Shown: in pieces, positions 1 to 6,711 of the stretch | How the letters are laid out: every line of letters begins with the position of its first letter | How positions within the stretch are numbered: position 1 is the first letter of the stretch | Made by a program: the position numbers and the translations under genes | Origin: Streptococcus oralis | Lineage (GTDB): Bacteria; Bacillota; Bacilli; Lactobacillales; Streptococcaceae | DNA: 11,876 bases | Assembly: GCA_905370255.1 (NCBI GenBank) | Contig: CAJPKC010000012.1 | Location: 1-11,876, forward strand | Direction of reading: 5' to 3' | The notes under the pieces: model-generated | What the model saw: the letters and a program-made list of their open reading frames with translations, nothing else | Told to the model about the DNA's origin: nothing | Database searches by the model: none

Positions 1-117
1 CAGTTAACCCTTCAAGCTATGAAGGACCAAGAAACTCTTCAGTTGGAGTTGGATCAAGCTAAGCAAGAAGTTCAAGCATCGAAGAAAGGCTTCTTTGCTC
101 GCTTATTTGGCAAATAA
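1..117 (+). CDS. C-terminal fragment of a coiled-coil protein with a basic/aromatic tail
   Basis: Frame 1 is open from the window edge to a TAA at 115-117, giving 38 residues; the start lies outside the window. The visible part is rich in Gln, Glu, Lys and Leu with heptad-like spacing (LTLQAMKDQETLQLELDQ), as in a coiled coil. It ends in the short tail KKGFFARLFGK, in which Phe, Leu and Phe alternate with Lys and Arg, the pattern of an amphipathic membrane- or partner-binding helix. I do not recognise the family from this fragment and assign no function. A terminator-like hairpin begins directly after the stop, so this is probably the last gene of its transcript. Confidence 0.6.
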   Translation, partial: QLTLQAMKDQETLQLELDQAKQEVQASKKGFFARLFGK

Positions 118-163
118 GAAAAAACTGCTTGGTTTCTATGATTAGACCAGGTGGTTTCTTTTT
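118..163 (+). terminator. Intrinsic terminator after the coiled-coil gene
   Basis: The arms at 124-133 (ACTGCTTGGT) and 146-155 (ACCAGGTGGT) pair over all ten positions if G-U pairs are allowed. The loop is 12 nt and a T-rich tract (TTTCTTTTT) follows, with an A-rich run on the 5' side. It lies between the upstream stop codon and the SD of the exonuclease gene, so it may only partly terminate, since no separate promoter is evident for the next gene. Confidence 0.65.
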
Positions 164-186
164 ACAAATCAATAAGGAATGATAAG

Positions 187-777
187 ATGGAAACAGTAAG
201 AGATTATATCTCATTTGACTTAGAATTCAACAAACACCAAGAGAAGACTCATTTGATTCAGGTATCGGCAGTACATTTTAAAGATGGTGAAGAGGTAGAA
301 GCGTTTGACTCTTATGTTCATTCCGATGTACCTTTAAAGAGTTTTATTAATGGTTTGACTGGTATTACTTCAGAGACTCTCAAGAATGCTCCAAAGGTAG
401 AAGAAGTCCTCCAAAAATTTCAAGATTTTGTTGGTGATTTACCCCTTGTTGGTTATAATGCAGCAAAGAGTGATTTACCGATTTTACTAGAACATGGTTT
501 GGACTATCGAGAACAATATTTAGTCGATCTCTATAATGAGGCACTTGAGCGACGTAGTTCTGATTTGCCTGGGATTGCTAATCTAAAATTACAAACTGAG
601 GCTAATTTTCTAGGTTTTAAAGGGCAATCTCATAATAGTTTAGAGGATGCGCGAATGACTGCGCGTGTTTATGAAGCTTTTCTAGAATCTGATGAAAATA
701 GAATCTTACTGGAGTCCAAGAGTAGTCTAAACTCTAATCCTTTCGGTGGTTTAGATTTATCACAGCTGTTTGATTAG
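187..777 (+). CDS. DEDDh 3'-5' exonuclease (DnaQ / DNA polymerase III epsilon-like)
   Basis: A 196-residue protein of the RNase T/DnaQ exonuclease superfamily. Exo I is FDLEF (D11, E13). Exo II is the GYNAAKSDLP region with D96. Exo III is HNSLEDA (H149, D154), which makes it the DEDDh type. These acidic residues bind two metal ions that hydrolyse 3' ends of DNA or RNA. The protein is one domain with no polymerase or helicase region, so it is a stand-alone exonuclease; whether it proofreads, repairs or processes RNA cannot be told from sequence. I chose ATG 187 because AAGGA (174-178) sits 8 nt upstream. A longer in-frame GTG at 151 lies inside the terminator stem and has no SD. Its TAG stop is embedded in the SD of the next gene, suggesting translational coupling. 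Confidence 0.85.
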   Translation: METVRDYISFDLEFNKHQEKTHLIQVSAVHFKDGEEVEAFDSYVHSDVPLKSFINGLTGITSETLKNAPKVEEVLQKFQDFVGDLPLVGYNAAKSDLPILLEHGLDYREQYLVDLYNEALERRSSDLPGIANLKLQTEANFLGFKGQSHNSLEDARMTARVYEAFLESDENRILLESKSSLNSNPFGGLDLSQLFD

Positions 778-785
778 GAGGTTTT

Positions 786-2549
786 ATGAAACCTGAAAAA
801 CCGAAAAAATTGGGTTTTAAAAAGATTTACCTTAATCTAGATAAAATCCTCTTTCTATTCTTTCTAATCTTTATGTTGGTTGACTATATCTGGTTGCCAT
901 TAAACTCAGTGATAGCTGGATTTTTACTAAGTCAGACTGGATATTTGTTTATTTCCTACAACAATATTTTTGAGATTATAAAAAACGCACCTATAGTCAG
1001 TCTTGGCTTCGTAATCTTAATAGCCATCAATCTGCTGGTAGCCTATTTTCAACTTAGTATTCTCTTTATTGGAGCTCGCCACCTCCTATATCACGAAAAA
1101 AGGACTCTTATAGAATATAGTCGAAAAGTATTTCGTGAAAGCCTTGCTTTTATGAAGAAGATGACTATTTCAAAAGCTTTGTTTATCTTTTTATTTGTAG
1201 CAATGCTATTTCCTTTTATCAGGAAGATATTTAAGATTTATTATTTCAATAAAATCGTTATACCAGAGTTTATTCAAACCTACATGGAAGATAAGTACTG
1301 GATGTGGTGGATAGCCATTATTATCTTATCAGTCTTATTCTTCTATGTTTCTGTTCGCTTGATGTTCACTCTACCTAAGGTCTTTTATGAAAAGATGACG
1401 GTCAAGGAAGCGATCATTTATAGTTTGGATAAAACTAGAGATTATTTTTGGTTTTATGCCTGGCATTTATTCTTAATTATTGTAAAAACCAATCTATTCT
1501 TCTATCTTCCTCTCATCCCAATATTATCTACTCAGTATATAGTGGATAGCCTTACTCAGAGAGAGTCTCTGGTCCTTGCTATTTTGAATTTTGTTCTGAT
1601 CAAGAATTTCCACTACATGGCATTAACCTATTTCCTTGTGAAATTTACGTCCTTCTTAACAGGAGAAGAACTTGATATTATGCCAAGACGCGAGAAGGAC
1701 CATATCATGAGGTGGGGTGTCATGGTGTGTGCATGTATCTTCTTTGCGATTGAAGGCTATAATTATCTAGAAGCTCCTGTAGTCAATCCACCACTTGTGA
1801 TTTCACACCGTGGTGTATCAAATGGTAATGGCGTCCAAAATACAGTAGAATCCTTAGAAAAGACAGCGCAGTTAAAACCAGATTTAATCGAGATGGATAT
1901 CCAAGAAACTAAAGATGGTCAATTTGTTATGATGCATGATGCTAATCTTAAAGGCTTAGCTGGTATTAATAAAACACCACAGGATTTGACTTTAGAAGAG
2001 TTAAAGCAGATTGACATTCATGAGAATGGTTATGAGACAAAGATTTCAAGTTTCGATGATTATCTGACTCGTGCAAATGAATTACATCAGAAACTTCTCA
2101 TTGAAATTAAGACCAGCCACAAAGATAGCCCGCAGATGATGGAACATTTTCTAGAAAAATACGGTGCAAAAATTAAGGTTTATGGTCATCAAATGCAATC
2201 CTTGGATTATAAGGTTATTGAAAAAGTGAGAGAGTATGACACAGATATTCCTGTCTACTTTATTCTTCCCTATAATTCTGTTTTTCCTAGAACGGTTGCG
2301 ACAGGCTACACAATGGAGTACTCTACTTTGGATGAATATTTTGTCACGAAACTATGGAATACTGAGCAAAAACTCTATGTATGGACAATCAATAGTTCCG
2401 AATCTTTTAATAAGTCTTTTCACCTAGGTGTTGACGGAATGATTACGGATGACTTGGAAAAAATAAAAGAAGAACTAGAAACTGCTCAGGAAGATCCTGA
2501 ATATAGTGACTTATTGCTAAATAAAGCAACTGAATTATTTGCTTTTTAA
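786..2549 (+). CDS. Membrane-anchored glycerophosphodiester phosphodiesterase
   Basis: A 587-residue two-part protein. Residues 1-330 are a multi-pass membrane domain with about seven hydrophobic segments (near 21-39, 70-98, 130-149, 172-194, 222-246, 260-288 and 309-327), matching the membrane domain fused to GDPDs in Gram-positive bacteria. From about 337 comes a GDPD TIM-barrel: HRG (341-343), E369-x-D371, HD (384-385), E440-x-K442 and a C-terminal VWTIN...GVDGMITDD stretch. These are the family's catalytic and metal-binding motifs, so the enzyme should split glycerophosphodiesters into glycerol-3-phosphate and an alcohol, probably outside the cell. The SD TAGGAGG (775-781) overlaps the stop of the exonuclease gene, so the two are likely one operon. 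Glycerophosphocholine as substrate, which would feed choline to the lic genes, is inference only. Confidence 0.9.
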   Translation: MKPEKPKKLGFKKIYLNLDKILFLFFLIFMLVDYIWLPLNSVIAGFLLSQTGYLFISYNNIFEIIKNAPIVSLGFVILIAINLLVAYFQLSILFIGARHLLYHEKRTLIEYSRKVFRESLAFMKKMTISKALFIFLFVAMLFPFIRKIFKIYYFNKIVIPEFIQTYMEDKYWMWWIAIIILSVLFFYVSVRLMFTLPKVFYEKMTVKEAIIYSLDKTRDYFWFYAWHLFLIIVKTNLFFYLPLIPILSTQYIVDSLTQRESLVLAILNFVLIKNFHYMALTYFLVKFTSFLTGEELDIMPRREKDHIMRWGVMVCACIFFAIEGYNYLEAPVVNPPLVISHRGVSNGNGVQNTVESLEKTAQLKPDLIEMDIQETKDGQFVMMHDANLKGLAGINKTPQDLTLEELKQIDIHENGYETKISSFDDYLTRANELHQKLLIEIKTSHKDSPQMMEHFLEKYGAKIKVYGHQMQSLDYKVIEKVREYDTDIPVYFILPYNSVFPRTVATGYTMEYSTLDEYFVTKLWNTEQKLYVWTINSSESFNKSFHLGVDGMITDDLEKIKEELETAQEDPEYSDLLLNKATELFAF

Positions 2550-2557
2550 CATAAATT

Positions 2558-2585
2558 AAAAGAGGTTGTGAACCAGCCTCTTTTT
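2558..2585. terminator. Bidirectional terminator between the GDPD gene and ybaB
   Basis: The arms AAAGAGGTTG (2559-2568) and CAGCCTCTTT (2574-2583) form a 10-bp stem with one G-U pair and a 5-nt loop. T-runs lie on the 3' side for both strands. It sits between the convergent stops at 2549 (plus) and 2596 (minus), so it can end both transcripts. Confidence 0.85.
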
Positions 2586-2595
2586 GAAAATCTAA

Positions 2596-2895
2596 TTAAA
2601 ATGGTAACTTACCAGCAAATGCTCCAAGTTTCTTTTTAGTAGTTTCATCAATTTGTTCAAGAGCGGCATTGAGAGCTTGAACAGTCATATCTGAAAGAGT
2701 TTCAATATCTTCAGCATCCACAACTGCGGGATCAAAATCAATTTTTACGACTTTTTTATCACCTGTTAAGGTAGCAGTTACAAGGTTTTGAGCAGAAGTC
2801 CCAACAAATTCTGTGGCAGCCAATTCAGCTTGGCTTTGCTCCATTTGTTTTTGAAGTTTTTGAGCTTGACGCATCATGTTTTGCATATTCATCAT
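2596..2895 (-). CDS. ybaB: YbaB/EbfC family nucleoid-associated protein
   Basis: A 99-residue protein starting [20 protein letters not shown], the typical Met- and Gln-rich N-terminal helix of YbaB/EbfC. The family's usual core follows, including [15 protein letters not shown] and an acidic helix, and it ends GAFAGKLPF. Members are small dimeric DNA-binding proteins that coat the nucleoid and modulate expression. The length is normal. The ATG at 2895 is preceded on the minus strand by AAGGAAG (2908-2914) at a rather long 12-nt spacing; the adjacent second ATG (2892) would be further still. It is monocistronic here, convergent with the GDPD gene and divergent from tarI. A candidate promoter lies at 2934-2962. 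Confidence 0.92.
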   Translation of the reverse strand: MMNMQNMMRQAQKLQKQMEQSQAELAATEFVGTSAQNLVTATLTGDKKVVKIDFDPAVVDAEDIETLSDMTVQALNAALEQIDETTKKKLGAFAGKLPF

Positions 2896-2933
2896 GGCGG
2901 TAGTTAGCTTCCTTTTCTTTTATTTTCCATTTT

Positions 2934-2962
2934 ATTTTAACAATTTTAATTGGAAAAGTCTA
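2934..2962 (-). promoter_or_regulatory. Candidate ybaB promoter
   Basis: Read on the minus strand, TAGACT (2957-2962, 4/6 to TTGACA) is followed after 17 nt by TAAAAT (2934-2939, 5/6 to TATAAT). That places the transcription start about 30 nt upstream of the ybaB ATG. The -35 overlaps an inverted repeat at 2942-2971. Confidence 0.5.
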
Positions 2963-2971
2963 ATTAAAATT
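2942..2971. repeat. Perfect 10-bp AT-only inverted repeat over the ybaB -35
   Basis: AATTTTAATT (2942-2951) and AATTAAAATT (2962-2971) are exact reverse complements separated by 10 nt (GGAAAAGTCT). The spacing centres the arms two helical turns apart, as in an operator for a dimeric protein. Because the arms are AT-only in AT-rich DNA, chance is a real alternative. Confidence 0.4.
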
Positions 2972-3002
2972 TCAGGATTGCTATATATATATCAACCAAT
3001 GG

Positions 3003-3019
3003 TTTAAGGTTTCTTTAAG
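3003..3019 (+). promoter_or_regulatory. CiaR binding site (TTTAAG-N5-TTTAAG)
   Basis: TTTAAG at 3003-3008 and TTTAAG at 3014-3019, separated by GTTTC, exactly match the direct repeat documented for the CiaRH two-component response regulator of S. pneumoniae. The lic operon has been reported as part of the CiaR regulon. The site takes the place of a -35 element, with TATATT (3025-3030) or TATTAT (3027-3032) as the -10 just downstream. This suggests activation of tarI-licC by CiaR from a distal promoter P1. Confidence 0.85.
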
Positions 3020-3164
3020 CTTTCTATATTATTCTGAAGAACTCTATATTAACCGAGAGTTAATAATGCAAGGATTAGTTTTAAATGTTCAATGCATGAA
3101 ATGCTCTCATCATCAGTTTCTAACTAGAGAGAACTAGTATTTATTTCAAGATAGTGCTAGATTA

Positions 3165-3173
3165 TGGTATAAT
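3165..3173 (+). promoter_or_regulatory. Proximal tarI promoter P2 (extended -10)
   Basis: TGGTATAAT gives a perfect -10 hexamer (3168-3173) with the TGN extension. The -35 region is poor (TTCAAG at 3145-3150, 17-nt spacing), as is common for extended -10 promoters. It would start transcription near 3180, about 35 nt before the tarI ATG, and provide CiaR-independent expression. Confidence 0.75.
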
Positions 3174-3215
3174 AGTAAGGAATGAGTTTTTAAAACAAAC
3201 CAAAGGAGTATCAAA

Positions 3216-3923
3216 ATGATTTACGCTGGAATTTTAGCAGGTGGAACCGGCACGCGCATGGGTATCAGTAATCTACCCAAACAATTTCTTGAGTTGGGAG
3301 ACCGCCCAATTCTAATCCATACAATTGAAAAATTTGTCCTAGAACCAAGTATTGAAAAAATTGTTGTTGGAGTTCATGGTGACTGGGTTACACATGCTGA
3401 AGATCTAGTTGAAAAATTCCTTCCACTTCACAAGGACCGCATCATCATTACAAAAGGTGGGGCTGATCGTAATTCTAGTATTGAAAAGATTATTGAAGCC
3501 ATCGATGCTTACCGTCCACTAACAGAAGATGATATCGTAGTAACACATGATTCGGTTCGTCCCTTTATCACTCTTCGTATGATTCAAGACAATATCGCTC
3601 TTGCTCAAAAACATGATGCGGTTGATACTGTGGTTGAAGCGGTGGATACTATCGTTGAAAGTACAAATGGTCAGTTCATTACAGATATTCCAAATCGTGC
3701 TCATCTATACCAAGGACAAACTCCACAAACCTTCCGTTGTAAAGACTTTATTGACTTGTATGGTTCTTTATCAGCAGAAGAAAAAGAAATTTTAACAGAT
3801 GCATGTAAGATCTTTGTCATTAAGGGTAAAGATGTAGCCTTGGCTAAGGGTGAATACTCAAACCTTAAAATTACAACAGTTACAGACTTGAAGATTGCTA
3901 AAAGCATGATTGAGAAAGACTAG
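3216..3923 (+). CDS. tarI: Ribitol-5-phosphate cytidylyltransferase TarI
   Basis: A 235-residue IspD-like cytidylyltransferase that joins CTP and ribitol-5-phosphate into CDP-ribitol, a teichoic-acid precursor. The N-terminal nucleotide-binding signature is ILAGGTGTRMG with P21-K22-Q23 after it. GGADRNSSIEK (81-91) and HDSVRPF (111-117) are the other conserved IspD/TarI motifs. All are intact and the length is normal. An isoprenoid role (IspD) is unlikely, because streptococci of this group use the mevalonate route and because tarJ and licABC follow directly. The SD AAGGAG (3203-3208) lies 7 nt before the ATG. tarI is the first gene of the operon, behind the CiaR-linked P1 and the extended -10 P2. 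The tarJ start lies 4 nt beyond its stop. Confidence 0.93.
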   Translation: MIYAGILAGGTGTRMGISNLPKQFLELGDRPILIHTIEKFVLEPSIEKIVVGVHGDWVTHAEDLVEKFLPLHKDRIIITKGGADRNSSIEKIIEAIDAYRPLTEDDIVVTHDSVRPFITLRMIQDNIALAQKHDAVDTVVEAVDTIVESTNGQFITDIPNRAHLYQGQTPQTFRCKDFIDLYGSLSAEEKEILTDACKIFVIKGKDVALAKGEYSNLKITTVTDLKIAKSMIEKD

Positions 3924-3927
3924 AGAC

Positions 3928-4949
3928 ATGATTAATCAAATTTATCAACTGACAAAACCAAAGTTTATTAATATTAAATATCAGGAAGAAGAAATTGATC
4001 AAGAGAATCATATCCTCATCCGACCAAATTACATGGCGGTTTGTCACGCGGATCAACGCTACTACCAAGGTAAACGCGATCCAAAAATTTTAGCGAAAAA
4101 ACTACCAATGGCTATGATTCATGAGTCTTGTGGTACTGTCATTTCTGATCCAACCGGTACCTACAAAGTTGGTCAGAAGGTTGTTATGATTCCAAATCAA
4201 CCACCTATGCAAAGTGATGAGGAATTCTACGAAAATTACATGACTGGAACATATTTCCTTTAAGTGGTTATGATGGGTTTATGCGAGAATTTGTATCTCT
4301 GCCTAAGGATCGTGTGGTAGCTTACGAAGAAATCGAAGACACAGTTGCCGCCATTACAGAGTTTGTCAGTGTTGGCATGCATGCTATGAATCGTTTCATG
4401 ACGGTATCTCACAGCAGACGTCAGCGTATTGCAGTTATTGGAGATGGTAGTCTAGCTTTTGTCATGGCTAATATTATCAACTATACCTTGCCTGAAGCAG
4501 AGATTATCGTCATTGGCCGTCATTGGGAAAAACTTGAACTCTTCTCATTTGCTAAAGAGCTCTACATTACTGATAGCATCCCAGATGATCTTAGTTTTGA
4601 TCATGGTTTCGAATGTTGTGGTGGTGATGGATGCGGACCTGCTATCAATGATCTCATCCGTTACATCAAACCACAAGGTACCATTTTGATGATGGGTGTT
4701 AGTGAGTATAAGGTCAACATCAACACTCGGGATTCATTGGAAAAAGGCTTGTTATTAGTTGGATCTTCTCGTTCTGGAAGAGTTGACTTTGAAAATGCCA
4801 TCCAAATGATGGAGATTAAGAAGTTTGCCAATCGTTTGAAGAATATCATTTATCTAGAAGAACCAGTAAGAGAGATTAAGGATATTCATCGAGTTTTTGC
4901 AACAGACCTTAATACTGCCTTCAAGACAGTATTTAAGTGGGAAGTCTAA
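3928..4949 (+). pseudogene. tarJ: Ribulose-5-phosphate reductase TarJ, interrupted by a one-base deletion
   Basis: TarJ reduces ribulose-5-phosphate to ribitol-5-phosphate with NADPH, supplying TarI. The N-terminal fragment (MINQIYQL..., from ATG 3928) has the medium-chain dehydrogenase zinc-site residues C39, H65 and E66. It ends after 111 residues (...TGTYFL) at TAA 4261-4263. From AGT 4263 the next frame continues as SGYDGFMREFVSLPKD and carries the Rossmann motif (IAVIGDGSLAF) to TAA 4947-4949. Restoring one base, for example CTTTCAAGT in place of CTTTAAGT, gives about 340 residues, the family length, so this is a single-base loss and not two genes. ATG 4281 could not make an active enzyme alone. 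The gene is essential in wild-type pneumococcus, so a sequence error is a serious possibility. Confidence 0.9.
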
Positions 4950-4950
4950 T

Positions 4951-4955
4951 GGAGG
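4951..4955 (+). promoter_or_regulatory. licA SD sequence that favours GTG 4962 as start
   Basis: GGAGG (4951-4955) directly abuts ATG 4956, leaving no spacer, but lies 6 nt before GTG 4962, the normal distance. This argues for initiation at the GTG, two codons downstream. Confidence 0.6.
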
Positions 4956-4961
4956 ATGATT

Positions 4962-5831
4962 GTGAAGGAAATCGTTAAAGAAAAGATTGCTTCTTTATTA
5001 TCTGGTGACGAAGAAATTCAGAGCGTTGAACAGTTGGGGGGAATGACCAATCAAAACTATTTGGTTAAAACATCCTCAAACCAGTACATCGTTAAGTTTT
5101 TTGGTAAAGGTACGGATAAATTAATCGACCGCCAGAATGAAAAGTTCAATCTTGAATTGTTGAAAGATTTGAAATTAGATGTAGAAAATTATCTTTTTGA
5201 TATTGAAGCTGGTATTAAAGTTAACCAATACATTGAAAATGCAGAAACATTAGATTCAAATACCATAAAAACTAAATTTGAAAAAATTGCTCCAATTCTA
5301 CAAACGATCCATGCTTCTGGTAAAGAATTAAAAGGAGAGTTTGCTCCTTTTGAGGAAATCAAAAAATATGAATCATTGATTCAAGGGGAGATTTCTTATC
5401 CAAACTATGAAGCTGTCAGAAAGGCTGTATTTTCTCTGAAAGACCAACTTGAAGAAATTGGTATCGATAAGAAATCATGTCATATTGATTTGGTTCCTGA
5501 AAATTTCATAGAAGGACCAGATGGTCACCTTTATCTCATTGATTGGGAATATTCATCTATGAATGATCCTATGTGGGATTTGGCAGCCCTCTTCCTAGAA
5601 TCTGAATTTACAAGTGCAGAAGAAGAAGACTTTTTAAGTCATTACGAGAGTGACAAGACTCCAGTTTCAAGGGAGAAAATTCGTATTTACAAAATCTTGC
5701 AAGATATCATTTGGAGTCTTTGGACTATTTACAAAGAAGAAAATGGTGCAGATTTCGGAGATTACGGAATCTCTCGCTACAATAGAGCAGTAAAAGAATT
5801 AGAGTCTGAAGGAGATTTAAATGAAAACTAA
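4962..5831 (+). CDS. licA: Choline kinase LicA
   Basis: A 289-residue choline kinase of the aminoglycoside phosphotransferase/choline kinase fold, phosphorylating imported choline with ATP. The N-lobe has QLGGMTNQNYLV (nucleotide loop) and YIVKFFGKGT with the ATP-contacting Lys. The C-lobe has the catalytic HIDLVPEN loop (H174, D176, N181) and IDWEYS with D194, the metal-binding Asp. All key residues are present and length matches the family. Start: GTG 4962 is preferred on SD spacing; the ATG at 4956 would add two residues. The gene follows tarJ by 12 nt and its last 11 nt overlap the start of licB, so the genes are co-translated. Confidence 0.92.
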   Translation: MKEIVKEKIASLLSGDEEIQSVEQLGGMTNQNYLVKTSSNQYIVKFFGKGTDKLIDRQNEKFNLELLKDLKLDVENYLFDIEAGIKVNQYIENAETLDSNTIKTKFEKIAPILQTIHASGKELKGEFAPFEEIKKYESLIQGEISYPNYEAVRKAVFSLKDQLEEIGIDKKSCHIDLVPENFIEGPDGHLYLIDWEYSSMNDPMWDLAALFLESEFTSAEEEDFLSHYESDKTPVSREKIRIYKILQDIIWSLWTIYKEENGADFGDYGISRYNRAVKELESEGDLNEN

Positions 5832-6699
5832 AAATGGAGTTTCTTTTGGGCTACTATCAGGTGTGTTCTGGGGATTAGGATTAACTATTAGTGCTTATAT
5901 CTTTTCAATATTCACGGATTTATCGCCCTTTGTAGTAGCAGCAGCGCACGACTTTCTTAGTATTTTTATCTTGCTAGGATATCTTCTAGTTAAAGAAGGA
6001 AAGGTACGTTTTTCAATCTTCTTGAACATTCGAAATGTCAGTGTTATTATCGGAGCACTATTGGCTGGGCCAATTGGAATGCAAGCCAATCTCTATGCGG
6101 TCAAGTATATTGGTAGTTCTTTGGCATCCTCGGTTTCAGCTATTTATCCTGCGGTTTCTGTCCTTCTTGCCTTCTTTATTCTTAAGCATAAGGTTTCGAA
6201 GAATACAGTATTTGGAATTTTATTAATCATTGCAGGAATTATTGCTCAGACCTACAAGGTTGAACAGGTCAATTCATTCTATATCGGAATCCTTTGCGCA
6301 TTAATTTGTGCGCTTGCTTGGGGAAGTGAAAGTGTTCTGAGCTCATTTGCTATGGAAAGTGAACTTAGTGAACTCGAAGCACTCTTGATCCGACAAGTCA
6401 CATCTTTCTTGTCCTATCTTGTTATTGTTCTCTTCTCGCATCATTCATTTGCAGAAGTGGCAAATGGACAATTGTTTGGTCTATTAATTGTCTTTGCGGC
6501 ATTTAATATGATCTCTTATCTTGCCTACTATATGGCTATCAATCGATTGCAGCCAGCAAAAGCTACTGGATTAAATGTGAGTTATGTAGTATGGACTGTT
6601 TTATTTGCAGCAATTTTCTTGGGTTCGCCCCTTAATTTGCTGACCATCATTACTTCTCTTATCGTAATGGCTGGTGTTTACATTATTATTAAAGAATAA
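5821..6699 (+). CDS. licB: Choline permease LicB (DMT/EamA family)
   Basis: A 292-residue polytopic membrane protein with about ten hydrophobic segments in two EamA-like halves, the drug/metabolite transporter layout. It begins MKTKNGVSFGLLSGVFWGLG and has the small-residue-rich helices typical of the family (for example GPIGMQANLYAVKYIGSSLA and the second-half GILCALICALAWGSES). In the lic1 locus this protein imports choline across the cytoplasmic membrane for LicA. The assignment as choline permease rests mainly on operon context and resemblance to LicB. SD AAGGAG (5809-5814) is 6 nt upstream of ATG 5821, inside the end of licA (11-nt overlap). The stop TAA overlaps the SD of licC. Confidence 0.9.
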   Translation: MKTKNGVSFGLLSGVFWGLGLTISAYIFSIFTDLSPFVVAAAHDFLSIFILLGYLLVKEGKVRFSIFLNIRNVSVIIGALLAGPIGMQANLYAVKYIGSSLASSVSAIYPAVSVLLAFFILKHKVSKNTVFGILLIIAGIIAQTYKVEQVNSFYIGILCALICALAWGSESVLSSFAMESELSELEALLIRQVTSFLSYLVIVLFSHHSFAEVANGQLFGLLIVFAAFNMISYLAYYMAINRLQPAKATGLNVSYVVWTVLFAAIFLGSPLNLLTIITSLIVMAGVYIIIKE

Positions 6700-6711
6700 A
6701 GGAGAAAACGC

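Larger units (their letters stand above)
2896..3215. other. Divergent ybaB-tarI intergenic region
   Basis: These 320 bases hold no convincing ORF. From left to right they contain the ybaB SD and promoter, the AT inverted repeat, a CiaR direct repeat with a promoter (P1), a leader with short inverted repeats, an extended -10 promoter (P2) and the tarI SD. The leader repeats are AACTCT 3040-3045 / AGAGTT 3056-3061 and ACTAG / CTAGT around 3123-3138. A transcript from P1 would have a 5' leader of about 180 nt, and from P2 about 35 nt. Confidence 0.6.

Noticed and set aside
151..186. Upstream GTG start for the exonuclease gene
   Set aside because: It lies inside the terminator stem and has no SD; ATG 187 has AAGGA at normal spacing and begins just before the Exo I motif.
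3122..3139. AdcR-like half-sites (TAACTAG, AACTAGT) upstream of tarI P2
   Set aside because: The best 12-bp alignment to the AdcR consensus matches only about 7 positions, and zinc control of this operon is not expected.
4281..4949. C-terminal half of tarJ as an independent gene
   Set aside because: It lacks the zinc-binding N-terminal domain, has no SD at ATG 4281, and conserved TarJ sequence continues upstream of that ATG in the same frame.
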